Origin: Aptenodytes patagonicus
Taxonomy: Eukaryota; Chordata; Aves; Sphenisciformes; Spheniscidae
Assembly (NCBI RefSeq): GCF_965638725.1
Contig: NC_134982.1
Coordinates: 868,001-932,000 of the forward strand
Reading direction: 5' to 3'
Length of the DNA stretch: 64,000 bases
Shown here: in pieces, positions 52,066-64,000 of the stretch
Layout: each line of letters begins with the position of its first letter
How positions within the stretch are numbered: position 1 is the first letter of the stretch
Made by a program: the position numbers and the translations under genes
Notes under the pieces: model-generated
What the model saw: the letters and a program-made list of their open reading frames with translations, nothing else
The model's database searches: none
Told to the model about the DNA's origin: nothing

Positions 52066-54998
52066 AATGTACTTTGATATCTGGATTAAAAGCTTTAGTT
52101 TCATCGCAGATTTTCTAAGTCCCTCTCTATCCACAGCTGAAAAGCCGTTTTGCAGCTGCTTGCAGCAATGCTGGGGCTGAATTGCAAGCAGGTGTCCTGA
52201 CACCTCCAGGCGAAACACAGCCCTGGCAGCAGAATTCTCCTTTGGATTCAGCAGGTGTCACCGAGTCCCTGCTCCGTCGGGATTCCAGCCCTTCCCCGTG
52301 CTCGGACACCTATAGGTCTTGCACTTATAGATGCGAGAAGCAAAGCAGAAAGCAGTCGGGCACAAACCCCAAGTTCAGGACCGTGTTTTTCCCTAACAGA
52401 GAACAAACCCCCGAAAGCAAAAATGCATTCACAAGGGTCATGTCTAGATTGGAGAAATAGGTCAGTTAAAAAAATGTGTTAGCAACATGATTTTAAACAG
52501 TTCTGTACATTTACAGAGAGAGAGTTGTGTTTAAATATGCACTTGTTGGCCATGGGCAACCCTAAAGGGAGAAACCCAGATTTGACCATCACCATATAAT
52601 GCATATTAGAGCTCTATTTATACTTAAAATATGAAATATAAATTAAATGAGATTTTGCAAGCTATGAATTGTGAGTTAACATTAGACTTAAATTTTGTTT
52701 TTAAAAGGTATTTACACTCTTGTTTCAGCTTTTCTTTAAAGGAAGTGATAGTCCTTTAGGAAAAAGGACGACAGTTCTTACACACAGAGGTGACTGACAA
52801 TTTATCTGGCTAAACACTGCCAAATCTGCATGGGGTAATCTAGGGATTCTCTCTTTAACAAAAATAGCTTTTCTGAGAAATTATTTCCTATGAAAGTTTT
52901 AAGAACAATGTAAAAAAAAAACCCAAACAAACCAAGAACCAAAACCTTATTCCCCTTCCCAGCTGGATGGTTCTCTGGACAGCTCCAGAAAACTGCTTTA
53001 GCAGTGCCTGAAGAAAAAAGCTTTTTACAGAGGGGAAAAAAGAAGAACGAGGCCACTTTTTGTGTAGGAAATAGTGTCTGAATAGGAAGTAACAGCTAAA
53101 TCAGATATAATTTTAGATACTTGGAAACTCTATTTTCTTTACAGAGCTCAGTAAAAAATCTGCATACCTACTTTTCTGTCACTGCTCCTAGGGACACAAC
53201 TCAGTGATGTAATAAAGCTGTAACTCAGCAGGGGGCTTGTGGCCTCCAAGCCTGGTCAGTAAGTTTAATTTCTTTTTCCAGTCTATTTGACTTCTGTATA
53301 CTGAATTGTACCACTTCAAAAAGAAAAAAAACCCTTAGTGGAATGGATTACACTGTCGGCTGAGGCATAAGAGTTAAGTAGAAAGCCATAGTTGAATCAA
53401 TTTTTTATTTAATTTTTACTAACTTTGGTTATTCAAAAGCAGTCCTGATTTCTGCTCTTGGACTCACAGTCCTCACTTGGCATCTACCCCTGCCTTCCCA
53501 CTTCCAAGATGTTCCTGTATCTGCAAATGCGGTATGCCCGCAAAGGCAGAACAGGCAAGATCCTTTAAGCCAGTCTCCAAATCAACTAGAAGAAAGTATG
53601 GAAAGAGAAGTTGCTGATCAGCATGACCTAAAAAGCAAATTTAGTGATTCCTGAGGCATTACTTAGCCTACTGAGGCTGGAAAGTTGGAGTGAAGTTACG
53701 GTATGAATTTATAGCTCACTCACTAGGCTGTACGTGAGGACTCTCAGTTTGCATTTGTTACTTGTAGCTTAATGCATATATTTATATGTGCAAAGTAGAT
53801 TTATCTGTGATGCACAGAGGCAGGTTTGGTGCAGATCAACAATATCCAAGTGGAGAGTTAATGCAGAGGAGTTAGTGTGCTGTAAATTCACACCTTGGCT
53901 AAATCCCCACCAGCCTCCCATGTAGAGGCATATCAGCACAGTTTACTCATAAAATATACTGCTAAATTACCACCAGCTAACCAACTGGGCATAATTAAAC
54001 ACTGTTTTTAAAAGACATTTGAGAAACTTGAAAAAAGTGGCTATTTTGTTATTGCATCCGTAACATAGCTGGGATTTGCTGTTGATAGGATAAGACCATT
54101 TCTTGTTACAATGAAAATGAATAAAATCCTTCAACTGTATTATTGGGCACGTTTCGAAAATCGGGGTAAAGCTACTGCAGCCTATAGGAAGAACGGGTCT
54201 GTCACACACAGGATAGCATGATGGCTTCCTTCTGCGGTGAGGCTATCTTGCACTGGAAATACAATGTAAGAAGAACTAAAGAGCGAGGCTGGCATCTGTA
54301 CCAATGAGGACATGAAGATGTAAGTATGGCTAAGTCCTGGTGCAGCCGAAGCATGTCCCCTTAAATTCCTGCCCTGCTTGCCAGCGATGCACTTATTACT
54401 ACCTTGTATTATGTTACTATGGATTTTCCCTTGTGAACTTTGCTATTGCTTATGTGACTCAGATTCTAAACAAAAGCAAACATCCCCAGCCCCCCTTGCG
54501 CATTACCATGGCTGTCTGTACCACAGACGGGGCACAACAGGGTATTTTTAGAGCAGAAGTACACTGCATTAAACACGCCGGCACATGTGCTACGTGCCTG
54601 GAGGACAGCACGACGGCATTCGCGCTGCAGTCTAACGGCTTCCCTTCCCTTCCCGCCTCCAGTGAGAAAAGGATTTTGGCCTATAAAATTAAAAGGTTAT
54701 ACTCAGTAATTATCTTTTATCTGCAATTTGAGGATGTGTATTTCCACTAACAAGTTTTCCTGCCTCATCTGAACTTGTCAGTGCGACAGTGTCAGTAAAT
54801 GCACTTACAGGTTCAGATTGCAGGATAGCTATCTTTCTTTTTCTGCCTTTAAAATACCGTATTTGAGAACAGTATCTTTTATTCAGTAACCAGACTTAAC
54901 TAAAACAAGCTATCTGACATCAGCAACTATTCATTCCAAACATAATATGAAATAATTTTCTGCCTTATGTGAGAATAAAAATTCGCAAAGGCATCTAG

Positions 54999-55003
54999 GT
55001 ACT
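54999..55003. repeat. Left target-site duplication GTACT of the LTR
   Basis: GTACT here is repeated exactly at 56139-56143, directly after the other LTR end. A 5 bp duplication fits retroviral integration (typical of ERVL- and some ERVK-class elements). Two bases (TC, 55004-55005) lie between this copy and the apparent CA terminus of the LTR, so the exact end is ambiguous. Confidence 0.7.
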
Positions 55004-55187
55004 TCTGCTGAGTTGACCCTGGCTGGGCGCTGGTGCCCACCAAAGCCGCTCTATCACTCCCCTCCTCAGCTGGACAGGGGAGAGAAAATATAACAAAAGG
55101 CTCGTGGGTCGATACAAGAACAGGGAGAGATCACTCACCAATTACCGTCATGGGCAAAACAGACTCGACTTGGGGAAATTAGTTTAA

Positions 55188-55193
55188 TTTATT
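55188..55193 (-). terminator. LTR poly(A) signal AATAAA
   Basis: On the minus strand GGCAATAAATTAAAC lies about 180 bp from the 3' end of the LTR, in the region expected for R/U5. Because the LTR is in sense with WDR7, this signal could in principle end intronic transcripts early. Confidence 0.5.
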
Positions 55194-55417
55194 GCCAATC
55201 AAATCAGAGTAGGGTAATGAGAAATGAAAACTAAATCTTAAAACACTTTCCCCACATCCCTCCCTTCTTCCTGGGCTTAACTCACTCCCAATTTTCTCTA
55301 CCTCCTCTCCCCCAGTGTCACAGGGGGATGGGGAATGGGGGTTGCGGTCAGTTCATCACACGTTGTTTCTGCCGCTCCTTCCTCCTTGGGGAGAGGACTC
55401 CTCACACTCTTCCTCTG

Positions 55418-55700
55418 CTCCAGCGTGGGGTCCCTCCCACGGGAGACAGTTCTCCATGAACTTCTCCAACGTGAGTCCTTCCCACGGGCTGCAGTTCTTC
55501 ACTAACTGCTCCAGCGTGGGTCCCTTCCACGGGGTGCAGTCCTTCAGGAACAGACTGCTCCAGCGTCGGTCCCCTGTGGGGTCACAAGTCCTGCCAGCAA
55601 ACCTGCTCCAGCGTGGGCTCCTCTCTCCACAGGTCCTGCCAGAAGCCTGCTCCAGCACAGGATTCCCACGGGGTCACAGCCTCCTTCGGGCATCCACTTG
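55418..55700. repeat. Degenerate 44-49 bp tandem repeat inside the LTR
   Basis: The word CTCCAGCG, or a one- to two-base variant, recurs at 55418, 55463, 55509, 55558, 55606 and 55650, giving spacings of 45, 46, 49, 48 and 44. Each is followed by a variant of TGGGTCC...CCACGGG...GCAGT. It is part of the LTR, probably its U3 region given the minus orientation. Tandem U3 repeats are typical of retroviral enhancers. Confidence 0.7.
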
Positions 55701-56138
55701 CTCTGGTGTGGGGTCCTCCATGGGCTGCAGGTGGATATCTGCTCCACTGTGGACCTCCATGGGCTGTAGGGGGACAGCCTGCCTCACCATGGTCTTCACT
55801 ATGGGCTGCAGAGGGATCCCTGCTCCGGCACCTGGAGCACCTCCTCCCCCTCCTTCTTCACTGACCTTGGTGTCTGCAGAGCTGTTCCTCTCACGTATTC
55901 TCACTCCTCTCTCTAGCTGCAATTGTGCAGTTTTGGTTTTTTTCCCCCTTCTTACATATATTATCCCAGAGGCGCTATTACTGTTGCTGATGGGCTCGGC
56001 CTTGGCCAGTGGTGGGTCCGTCTTGGAGCCGGCTGGCATTGGCTCTGTCAGACATAGGGGAAGCTTCTAGCAGCTTCTCACAGAAGCCACCCCTGTAGCC
56101 CCCCCACTACCAAAACCTTGCCATGCAAACCCAATACA

Positions 56139-56143
56139 GTACT
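56139..56143. repeat. Right target-site duplication GTACT of the LTR
   Basis: Abuts the TGTATTGGG terminus of the LTR and matches the copy at 54999-55003. Confidence 0.7.
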
Positions 56144-59100
56144 GAAATAAAATAATACTATGCACAATTAAATTACTGCTTTGACTGCTGAAGCTCTGAT
56201 TTTAATTCTGCAGTGAGCCAAATAAAGTACCCTGGACCAAACAGTATTGATTCTAGCCAATGTTTAAAAGCATCTTTTGCTTTGAAATAAACCGAACGAA
56301 GACTCAGGCTTCTCTTTAATCTTCCAGTGAAAATGACAGAGTTTTTACGTACAAAAGCTCGTATCTGCATTGTCTGCAGATTCCTCCCGGTGAAGCACTC
56401 TGAGGTTGCCGAAGCAGTGATGCTCACTGCAGTGATCCCACAGAGGGGACCTGTGGGCTCCCCCAGCTACACATCCTCCATCGGCTGCTCTCCCTACAGA
56501 CACCCACCCGGGCAGGAGCAAGCGCCAGGGTAAGGGAGTGATGACAGAGGAAAACATCTAAAGAATGAGATACCACTCAGCTAAATGAACCATTTGTTTT
56601 CGTGACAAGCCCTTTATGCATCCAGTACTACAGATGTACAGCAGGTTTACACTAAGCATGGCTCACTTCAGTATCAGTTACAAGTATCTCTATGAAATGC
56701 AGTTCTACGTATCTATGACAAAAACCAAGATTTAATCAATGAAAATAGAATATTTTATGGCTTTCTTGACTATACTGCATGCTTTTCTCTGCGTGCACTT
56801 TACCAAGCCATTCTCTATTCACAGGGAACACGGACCTGATTGCAAGTCCCAGCTGGTGTCCAGACCCTGGGAACCCCTCGGTGTACGCATAAAGGTATCA
56901 GTAACAGCAATGACATTGGCTTCAGCAGGTTTCTTTACGGGAGAAAAAGTTTTCATAAATTACACATCAAAATATACAGCCATATATACAACCCTATATC
57001 ATCTGTAGCTCAATGCTGGCGACGAGTGTCTGTTTTCAGAGGGAATTCTCTACGCTTCCAAGACTGGAGCCACCAGCCAACAGGAACACACGGACAGGCA
57101 TGCAAAATACCCAGGCTGAAGTCAACAGTCAAAAATCCCCTAAAAATGAGAACAGTACTGGAGGTAGACTGCTGTTATTGGAGGCAGACTGGTATTTTCC
57201 CATAAAATTCATGGACCTGTTCAGTTTGAGCCCTCTTGGTGGGAAGAACAGGAGATGTATTTTCTGAAAAAGGCTTCACCTCCTACAGTGGTAAGGGGCC
57301 CAGAAGATGTAACAGCAGCAGGCAGCTTTAGTTCTCATGTTTTAACTGAAGTCTTTATAAGCGACTCTGTAAGGGCCAGTCTCTCATTATATACCCAAAC
57401 ACTTACATTTCTAAAGGAAAAGAAAAATTATCGGATAGCTTGTGCGTACGGATTGATTGGGGGATTTTGGACTGGACTCTGTTGCCCAGCAAGAATTTAC
57501 CTGACATAACTTTAAATAGAGACAATCACACCAATCCCAAGTTTCTGGGCTTCACATACAGTCAGTGAGAGAAAAAGATACTCGAAAGTCACATGTAGGA
57601 GCTCACGCATCCCTCTGTGGCAGATACCTTACAAAGATAGATAAAATGCCTGCTGCTTACCTGTGCAATGAGGAAAAGCCCCCCACAACAGAATGTAGGA
57701 GAGTTAATGCTTATGGATTATCATGATTATAAATTAATGAATAATGACACTAAATCTGTTTTGGCTATAAAATAGTGCTAGAGACTCCGATGAGCAAAAT
57801 ATTACTAAGCAACTTTCAGACATTAATATCTTCCCATCATTCCAAAGTCAATGACAATCATGTATCCTAAAATCTAGTTACCTGAAATATATCTCTACAG
57901 TCTGGTAACACTGATTTAGTGTTCAATTTGAAAAAAAAAGTAGAGGAGTATCATTCTTTTTGGTGGTAATGCACCTCTAAAGAAAGGAATTTCAATTGCA
58001 TGTCGATGATAATTTACAATCTTATGCAAAATATTAATTATTTGTTTTGAATTTAACATGAACCTTTAGTTGCATTCAATTTGCTGAGACTGCTTCTAGC
58101 CTAGCAAAAATGACTATGCATTTTTTTTTGTTCGCATAGTCTTAATAAATATATTTCTTTAAAAATAAAAAAAGAAAGAAGCACATATCCTGGGTCATGA
58201 CTTTGCACAGTACGTAAGTCACTTCAGAAAACCTCAAAACTGTCAGTTTGTAAAATCAATGAAAAAACCGACATTTGGAATGGGAAGCGTAATTCAGCCA
58301 CGCCGGCAGCGGCAGGAGCACACTGCGGCAGCATCAGTGAGCTGCAATGTGGCACGTTTATCATTAGATAATCACTCCCCCCGAGGATTAGCAGCACACA
58401 GATGAACCTTGTGCCACACAGTACACTTGGGGTGTCATTAGCTCATGATAACCCCACTCCCTGCCATCTCCTATTGCTTAATTAGAGGTTACAGAGGTTA
58501 TAATAGGACTAAAAGAACTTGGGTGAACAGAACTTGCAACGAGTGATACCTTAATCAATTCAAAACTGGGGGCTGCACATGTGTAGTCAACAAAGCCATA
58601 GATGGGAGACCACAAGCATGCAGTATATTTTAAAATTAATGAGCTAAAACTTCAGGAGAATGAAGAAATCTAGACATACACTAGGCCTTATTTTCCCTTG
58701 ACAAATTCCAACTTTTTCAAGTAAAATTTTGCCTAATTCAAATGCCATGTATAAATACTAAAAAAAAAAAAAAAAAAAAAAAGAGAAGGATTTTAGGATA
58801 CCAGCTCACCTGAAATAATTTGTCAAGTGCATCCCAAGCAGAAGAAACAAGGTCTCCAGGGTGTCTCAGCAGAAGCACGCTAAGCTACGCACACGTTCAA
58901 GAAACTTCAGCGTGACTGCAAAATTACAATCGTGCTTCTCAGTATGTTTTATTTTTGGTTAAAAATTGCCAGCCATGCTGAAATGGTGTGTTCAGCGCAG
59001 AGCACTGTGGCAGAGGTTTAACGGCATGTCTTCTGCTATGTTTTGTAAACAAAGGCCACATTTGCAGATGGAGCAGCCACAGATCTGCTGCACTCAGAAC

Positions 59101-60084
59101 TGTTTTCCAATTCACTATGAAACATCAATTATCTTTATCAAATAACAGTATCTCATCTCAGTCCATTATCAAGATGGAGTCTTATTTTAGCTGGACTGCA
59201 GCCCTATCTGTATATCAAGGCTGGCCGCAGTGCCAGAGTGAGTGAAAGGCTGTGAAATAATCAATAATCATCATCAAATTGTGGCCGACAGGTTGTGAAG
59301 ATGGAAGTTTTTGATGAAACCTCAACCTTTTTTTGTGCAGCTGATAAAGCTTAACCTTTGCAATACCTGATAACTATGACTCAGTTAAAGGCAGCTCTGC
59401 ATACACTTAAAAGCTTTGACTGCTCAAAACCCCGCTGGAATCGCTCGGTTGAAGTGCATAGCACCTTCATGCCATCAAACATCCCCTTGGTGCTGAGCAA
59501 GTCAGCGGACACAGAACCGCCGTAAACCTGTTTCGGGGATTTTTATACACACACGCCCTTGTCTTCCAAGAAGGGAGAACCATGCTCAGTCCTAAAGTTG
59601 TACCAGTAAAAGGTCAGCCTAAAAAGGACAACCTGTGCATAACAACGAACAGGAACAAGAGGAAAAATTGCCAGCAAGTATTTGCCTATTTAAATTAAAC
59701 AGGCAGCTTTCTGTTATCCAGAATAAAAGCAGGATGAGATCACACAGATAAAGAAAAAAAAGTATAAAAACATACATGCATTAGGCTAATCGCATAGCAG
59801 CCTTTCTGTTAAAGTTGTTATTCTTATTCAGCCCTTTTCTTATGACAATTTCTTTTCAAAATAGAATTAAGGCACAGAATAAGGTTGTAAACATTTTGTA
59901 CTGGGTTTTCATTTTTGAGCATAGCATGAGTAATCTGCAACCTGAATATAACCTCCCTGTGAAGAATGGAGAGGTGATTCAGCCGTACGTTTTCCCTTTT
60001 AACTATCCATCAGTTTCTCTAGAAATAGAAATTTGAGGAAATTTGTCAAAAGTCACATGAACAAGCAGAATGGGAATTTCAAGG
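56144..60084 (-). other. WDR7: WDR7 intron between LTR and CR1
   Basis: AT-rich intronic sequence with no recognised coding exon. It includes A23 at 58760-58782 and a short open minus-strand segment ending at a consensus-like donor at 58810 (see findings). Nothing else stands out. Confidence 0.7.
58760..58782. repeat. A23 homopolymer
   Basis: A simple run of A preceded by ATAAATACT. No SINE or processed-gene body is recognisable upstream. Confidence 0.9.
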
Positions 60085-60800
60085 AATCATAGAATCATAG
60101 AGGTTGGAAAAGACCTCTAAGATCATAGAGTCCAACCATCTACCCAACACCACCATGCCCACTAAACCATGTCCCTAAGCGCCTCATCTACACGTCTTTT
60201 AAATACCTCCAGGGGTGGGGACTCCACCACTTCCCTGGGCAGCCTGTTCCAATGTTTCACCACTCTTTCAGTAAAGACATTTTTCCTCATGTCCAATCTA
60301 AACCTCCCCTGGCGCAACTTGAGGCCATTTCCTCTCGTCCTATCGCTTGTTACTTGGGAGAAGAGACCGACCCCCACCTCGCTACAACCTCCTTTCAGGG
60401 GGTTGTAGAGAGCGATGAGGTCTCCCCTCAGCCTCCTCTTCTCCAGGCTAAACAACCCCAGTTCCCTCAGCCGCTCCTCAGAAGACTTGTTCTCCAGACC
60501 CCTCATCAGCCTCGTTGCCCTTCTCTGGACACGCTCCAGCACCTCGACGTCCTTCTTGTAGTGAGGGGCCCAAAACTGAACACAGTATTCGAGGTGCGGC
60601 CTCACCAGTGCCGAGTACAGGGGCACGATCACTCCCCTACTCCTGCTGGCCACACTATTTCTGATACAGGCCAGGATGCCGTTGGCCTTCTTGGCCGCCT
60701 GGGCACACTGCTGGCTCATGTTCAGCCGGCTGTCGACCAGCACCCCCAGAGAATGTACATCTCTAATTTTCTGGGCCGGAACAGTGTTTAGGTAGAGCAT
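60085..60800 (-). mobile_element. 5'-truncated CR1 LINE (3' end with ORF2 C-terminus)
   Basis: The plus-strand left end AATCATAGAATCATAGAGG is the reverse complement of the CR1 octamer tail, so the element runs on the minus strand, in sense with WDR7. It carries a short 3' UTR (to 60162) and the C-terminal part of ORF2. It is truncated at the 5' end, the usual result of CR1 target-primed reverse transcription. The right boundary is approximate: CR1 similarity fades beyond the codons for [15 protein letters not shown] (near 60750). The same subfamily as the 3800-4048 copy: about 12 substitutions over some 230 shared bases by eye. Confidence 0.92.
60162..60770 (-). pseudogene. CR1 ORF2 C-terminal fragment, still open
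   Basis: The frame gives [15 protein letters not shown], then [40 protein letters not shown] and [20 protein letters not shown]. This is the conserved C-terminal domain that follows the reverse transcriptase in CR1 ORF2. The catalytic RT core and the endonuclease are absent because the copy is truncated, so it cannot mobilise itself. The stop is at 60162-60164. No internal stop or frameshift is seen over about 200 codons, which suggests a fairly young insertion. The upstream ATG (60839) lies in flanking or diverged sequence and is not a natural start. Confidence 0.88.
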
Positions 60801-63800
60801 GGAAACAGAAAGGGCACCAGACAAAGCACATGTAAGCACAAAGTTACAGCTATGTTTATATTCACTACCTTAAAAAAAAACCCCCACAATCCAAAACACA
60901 CAACCAAACCAAACAAACCCCACCACCTTGACCAGCCTTCTCAGCATTCAAGACAACTGTGGAAGTTCACTGCTGGTCAGACTGAGCAAGTAATGCAAAA
61001 ACTGTCTGGTATTTTGATTAGACAGCTGGAAAGCCTTCATAAAACTTCAACAAATTCTGTGGGATGTGGCGATACCTTTCAGCATTATCACTGAAAAATT
61101 GGTCATAAACCTCCAGGCCGCCACAACACACCCAATGGGACAAGCCAGCCCTCACACTGCCTTACTCATGAGTGAGTCCCAACTGCTCCCCAGGGAAACT
61201 CAACCAGAATAGCTGGCCGTGCAGAGACCCGGCTGCGTGCAGGACACTCCTGCCGAAGGTAAGCTACACCATGAGGTGGGGCAGGAGAAGGCCCTCCACG
61301 AGCTTGCACGCCGGTGGAGTCTCTGCAGGTCCCAGCTACGCCAACAGCCCGTCTTCTGCTCCTGGAGGCTCTTGAGCTCCTCGGTGGTGTGAAGTTTTTG
61401 TCCGCCTCAGTTGCAATAGAGGCAACTACCCTATCTGCCTGCACAGAATTGCAGCTCAGCTCACAACCAGTCACTTGGACCCAGTAGGAAAAAAAAAAAA
61501 TTACCTCTTGGGCATTAACTTCTCAGGCTTATCAGGCCATGAAAACTGATGTAAAACCAACAATCAGTTCAGAATACATTTGCATTTCAATTCAGCAAGT
61601 TATCATCGCAACACCAAATCTGTGGTCCCTTTCCTACACCAAATTCCTGTTACATTGTTTAGCCCATTTCAAGGTCTCAGTCTCAACCTCCAAGAGGCAC
61701 ATGAAGACACTGGAGGACTAAAATGATAATTAATGTCTATTTCCTGGCAAAACCAGAACTGATATACAAGATTAAAGGTTTATTTATACCCACTACCAGG
61801 TATATCCAGAATCTGGCTTAAAGCTGCTGAATTTTCTCTTCAGACAAAAGAATAAATTGCAACAGAATCCTTTGCTTTTCCAAACAAAAAATTCTTGAGT
61901 AAAACGTGCATTGATAAATGTAGCCAAACGTAGGAGCTTTGAATGAAGCAGCCAAAGAGCTCACAGCTCGTTAACATGGACTCCCACCAATCGTTAGAAA
62001 AATGAGGGTGTTCCAGGGGAAGGAAGAGAGCTCATCGTATTAGTTACACCAAAGTTGTACCTTAAAGAGCAAAGAGAAAGACCTGAATAATTAAAAGCCT
62101 ACCTACCTGATGCAAAACCCCCCAAAGAAAGGTATGTTTCATATGAACTTGATGCTAATGAAACATTTATATAAATATAATATAAACATTGTCAAGAATG
62201 TGGTTTTATAGAAAAGAGGTTGTATCAAGCAAGCTTACTGAAATGTATGGTTTTGATGATAAAAGTCAAAACCCTCATGTGGCAAGACTTCTGAGAGGTG
62301 TTTGGTGCAGTCTTACACATTCCTGGGAGAAATGAAAATGATACATAATGAACAGGTTGGCTGTTAGATGGATTAAATATGGGTTAATCGATGTGGTTTG
62401 GAATGCAGCTGTAAACAGAAAAACTGCTGAATTGGTGCATTTCTCCTGGGGTCCCAAAAGGGCCTGTCTCAACCTAAAAGCCATGAAAAAGCTGCTGCTG
62501 ACAGAGCTTGAGGAGAGCACCAAGAGGGTTTGGGGAGGAAAACTCTGAAGAGCACAATCCTTGAGAGCATCCTGGGCTGGCTGGGCTTGCCAGCATTCCT
62601 CCAGCCTGGAGGAGCCTCATCTCTTCAGTTTATCAAGTACGATGGTGGGACTTTGACCATGTCTAGAGCACTCACTTGCAGAAAATAAATTAACAATTTC
62701 TTACGCAAATTAACAGTTAAATGTAACATAGGACCTACTGGTCAGAAGTTGAAGCTAAAGCAAAGTCAAACTAGAAACAAAATATAGCTTTAATAATGAA
62801 AATCATTAACTACTGAAACAGACTATAACGATGCTGGCAGATTTTCCGTTACTAGAAAATTTAAGATCAAGATAAGGTGATCTTCTGAAGACACCCATTG
62901 CCCCGTGATGCTGGATTTAAGCACCCTGCCCCATGCAGGCGGTCAGATCTGATGATTGCAGAGATCCCTTCTCACTTCTCTCCTTCCCTCTGCTCCAGAG
63001 CCGCCAGTCATCAGCTCCCTCCATTTACAATTTTGCTTTCCTGAGAGAGACATCACCTGTGATGAATACACACTGAACTGCTAAATGCCGCTCTGGAGAC
63101 CGCCGATGTCACTCTGATGGATGTGGCACCAGGCACTATTAAAAAAACAAAAAAATCTGCTCTTACAGGGAACTTGGGTCCTCCCTAGGTGTGGAGGGGG
63201 CTCAGCATCTCCCGGAGGGCTGCTCCGCACACCGTTGGACTGGGAAATCCTCCTACAGAACCTTTACCTCCCATCGTCTGCCTCAGCATACTGTGTTTTT
63301 GAAGGGTTTAAAAATATTCTGGTCACAAAACCACTATTTCTCCAGCAATGGAAAATGCTAAATGGATTCAACAGCAAATATTGTATGAAAATATACCAAA
63401 GTTTAGCTAGTACTTTAAATAATTCTAATTTAAACTTCAGAACAGAGTTCCTAGTGCAGTTTAATACTAGAAAATTGCCTGTTGTGGAGCAGTTCTATTT
63501 ATGGAAGAAACAAAGAAACCCCCCCATAGCGGCAGTTCATAGTAATAATCTAAAGTACAGTGTAAAATAATGTTAGTGTAAAAGACAAAACTATTGTGAA
63601 GGAGTCCTCCCCATAATCTCCTCTAAGATACGGCTATTTAATAGTAAATTATAATGTAAAGAATTTGAAAAAAGCTGGTAACTTATTAACTAAAACAAAG
63701 CAGCTAAACTGTTTGATATTGCTATTTGTCATAATTATTTTGGAACTTATTATCAAAGCATTTAAAATTTTAAGACTGATCTTGGCATTTTATATCGTCT

Positions 63801-64000
63801 CACTTTTCATAACAGGTTTTTTTTTTTTCTTTCCTTAAAATCTCATGAATTCTTTTGATTATTCAAACATTTCAAAAGCCGTGCTGATAGAGCCTCACAT
63901 AACCTTTCCCTGAGATTTGCAGTAACAAAGCACAACCGAACGAGCCCCCTTTCTTCAAGTCCTCTGCCGCCGTGCAGGACGCAGCTCGAGCGCCGGGTCC
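60801..64000 (-). other. WDR7: WDR7 intron, right end of window
   Basis: AT-rich intron with an A/C-rich stretch just after the CR1 (60875-60925, many CCAAACC/CAAAC words) and a GC-richer patch around 61140-61400. I recognise no exon or RNA gene. The final 60 bases become GC-rich. Confidence 0.65.

Larger units (their letters stand above)
55004..56138 (-). mobile_element. Solo LTR of an avian endogenous retrovirus
   Basis: The element is read on the minus strand, in the same orientation as WDR7. It starts TGTATTGGGTTTGCATGG at 56138 and ends GGTCAACTCAGCA near 55006, the TG...CA termini of an LTR. I recognise it as a widespread avian LTR of about 1.1 kb. It has an internal tandem repeat, an AATAAA poly(A) signal (55188-55193) and flanking GTACT duplications. 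No gag, pol or env sequence lies beside it, so it is a solo LTR left by recombination between two LTRs. The open frame of 251 codons on the opposite strand (55315-56070) is produced by the repeat composition and is not a gene. Subfamily assignment (ERVL or ERVK) needs a repeat library. Confidence 0.85.

Noticed and set aside
55315..56070. 251-codon plus-strand open frame
   Set aside because: It lies entirely within the antisense strand of the solo LTR. Its repeated peptide pattern comes from the LTR tandem repeat, not from a gene.
60252..60791. 179-codon plus-strand open frame over the CR1
   Set aside because: It is the antisense shadow of the CR1 ORF2 fragment.

Overview
This is a bird genome window of vertebrate nuclear DNA: sparse coding, long introns, no operons. 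The avian assignment rests on interspersed repeats. Two CR1 LINE 3' ends carry the octamer-type tail (AATCATAG on the plus strand). One of them keeps the in-frame C-terminal part of CR1 ORF2. There is also a complete avian-type solo LTR. A Neoaves-like bird fits better than a galliform, but that is inference.

The only recognisable gene is WDR7 (rabconnectin-3 beta), on the minus strand, entering from the right edge. Its last two coding exons are at 42353-42457 (35 codons of a WD40 repeat) and 39439-39642 (67 codons plus stop), separated by a 2.7 kb phase-0 intron. A likely 3' UTR runs down to about 36785, where a poly(A) signal is followed by a GT-rich element. Everything from 42458 to 64000 is read as the next upstream intron, at least 21.5 kb long. 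It is AT-rich and holds a solo LTR (55004-56138), a CR1 3' end (about 60085-60800), several homopolymer runs and a perfect 22 bp palindrome.

The left part (1-36784) lies downstream of WDR7. I find no convincing coding exon there. It is a mosaic of GC-rich stretches, with a 59/65 bp minisatellite, GGGCA, GGCAG and CTCAG repeats and an orphan CpG-rich block, alternating with AT-rich, low-complexity-free blocks rich in TAATTA and ATCAAT homeodomain-type words. Those blocks look like conserved non-coding or enhancer-type sequence. Two CR1 fragments and several faint MIR-like SINE remnants are also present. In tetrapods the sequence downstream of WDR7 leads toward ST8SIA3 and ONECUT2, so long-range regulatory DNA is plausible, but neither gene is visible here.

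Long open frames elsewhere (for example 6550-7296 minus, 19623-20354 plus, 28926-29774 plus, 55315-56070 plus) lack homology signatures and are chance or repeat-derived. I did not find a novel gene system. The most useful leads are the orphan CpG-rich block, the sense-oriented LTR inside the WDR7 intron, the palindrome and the candidate enhancer blocks.
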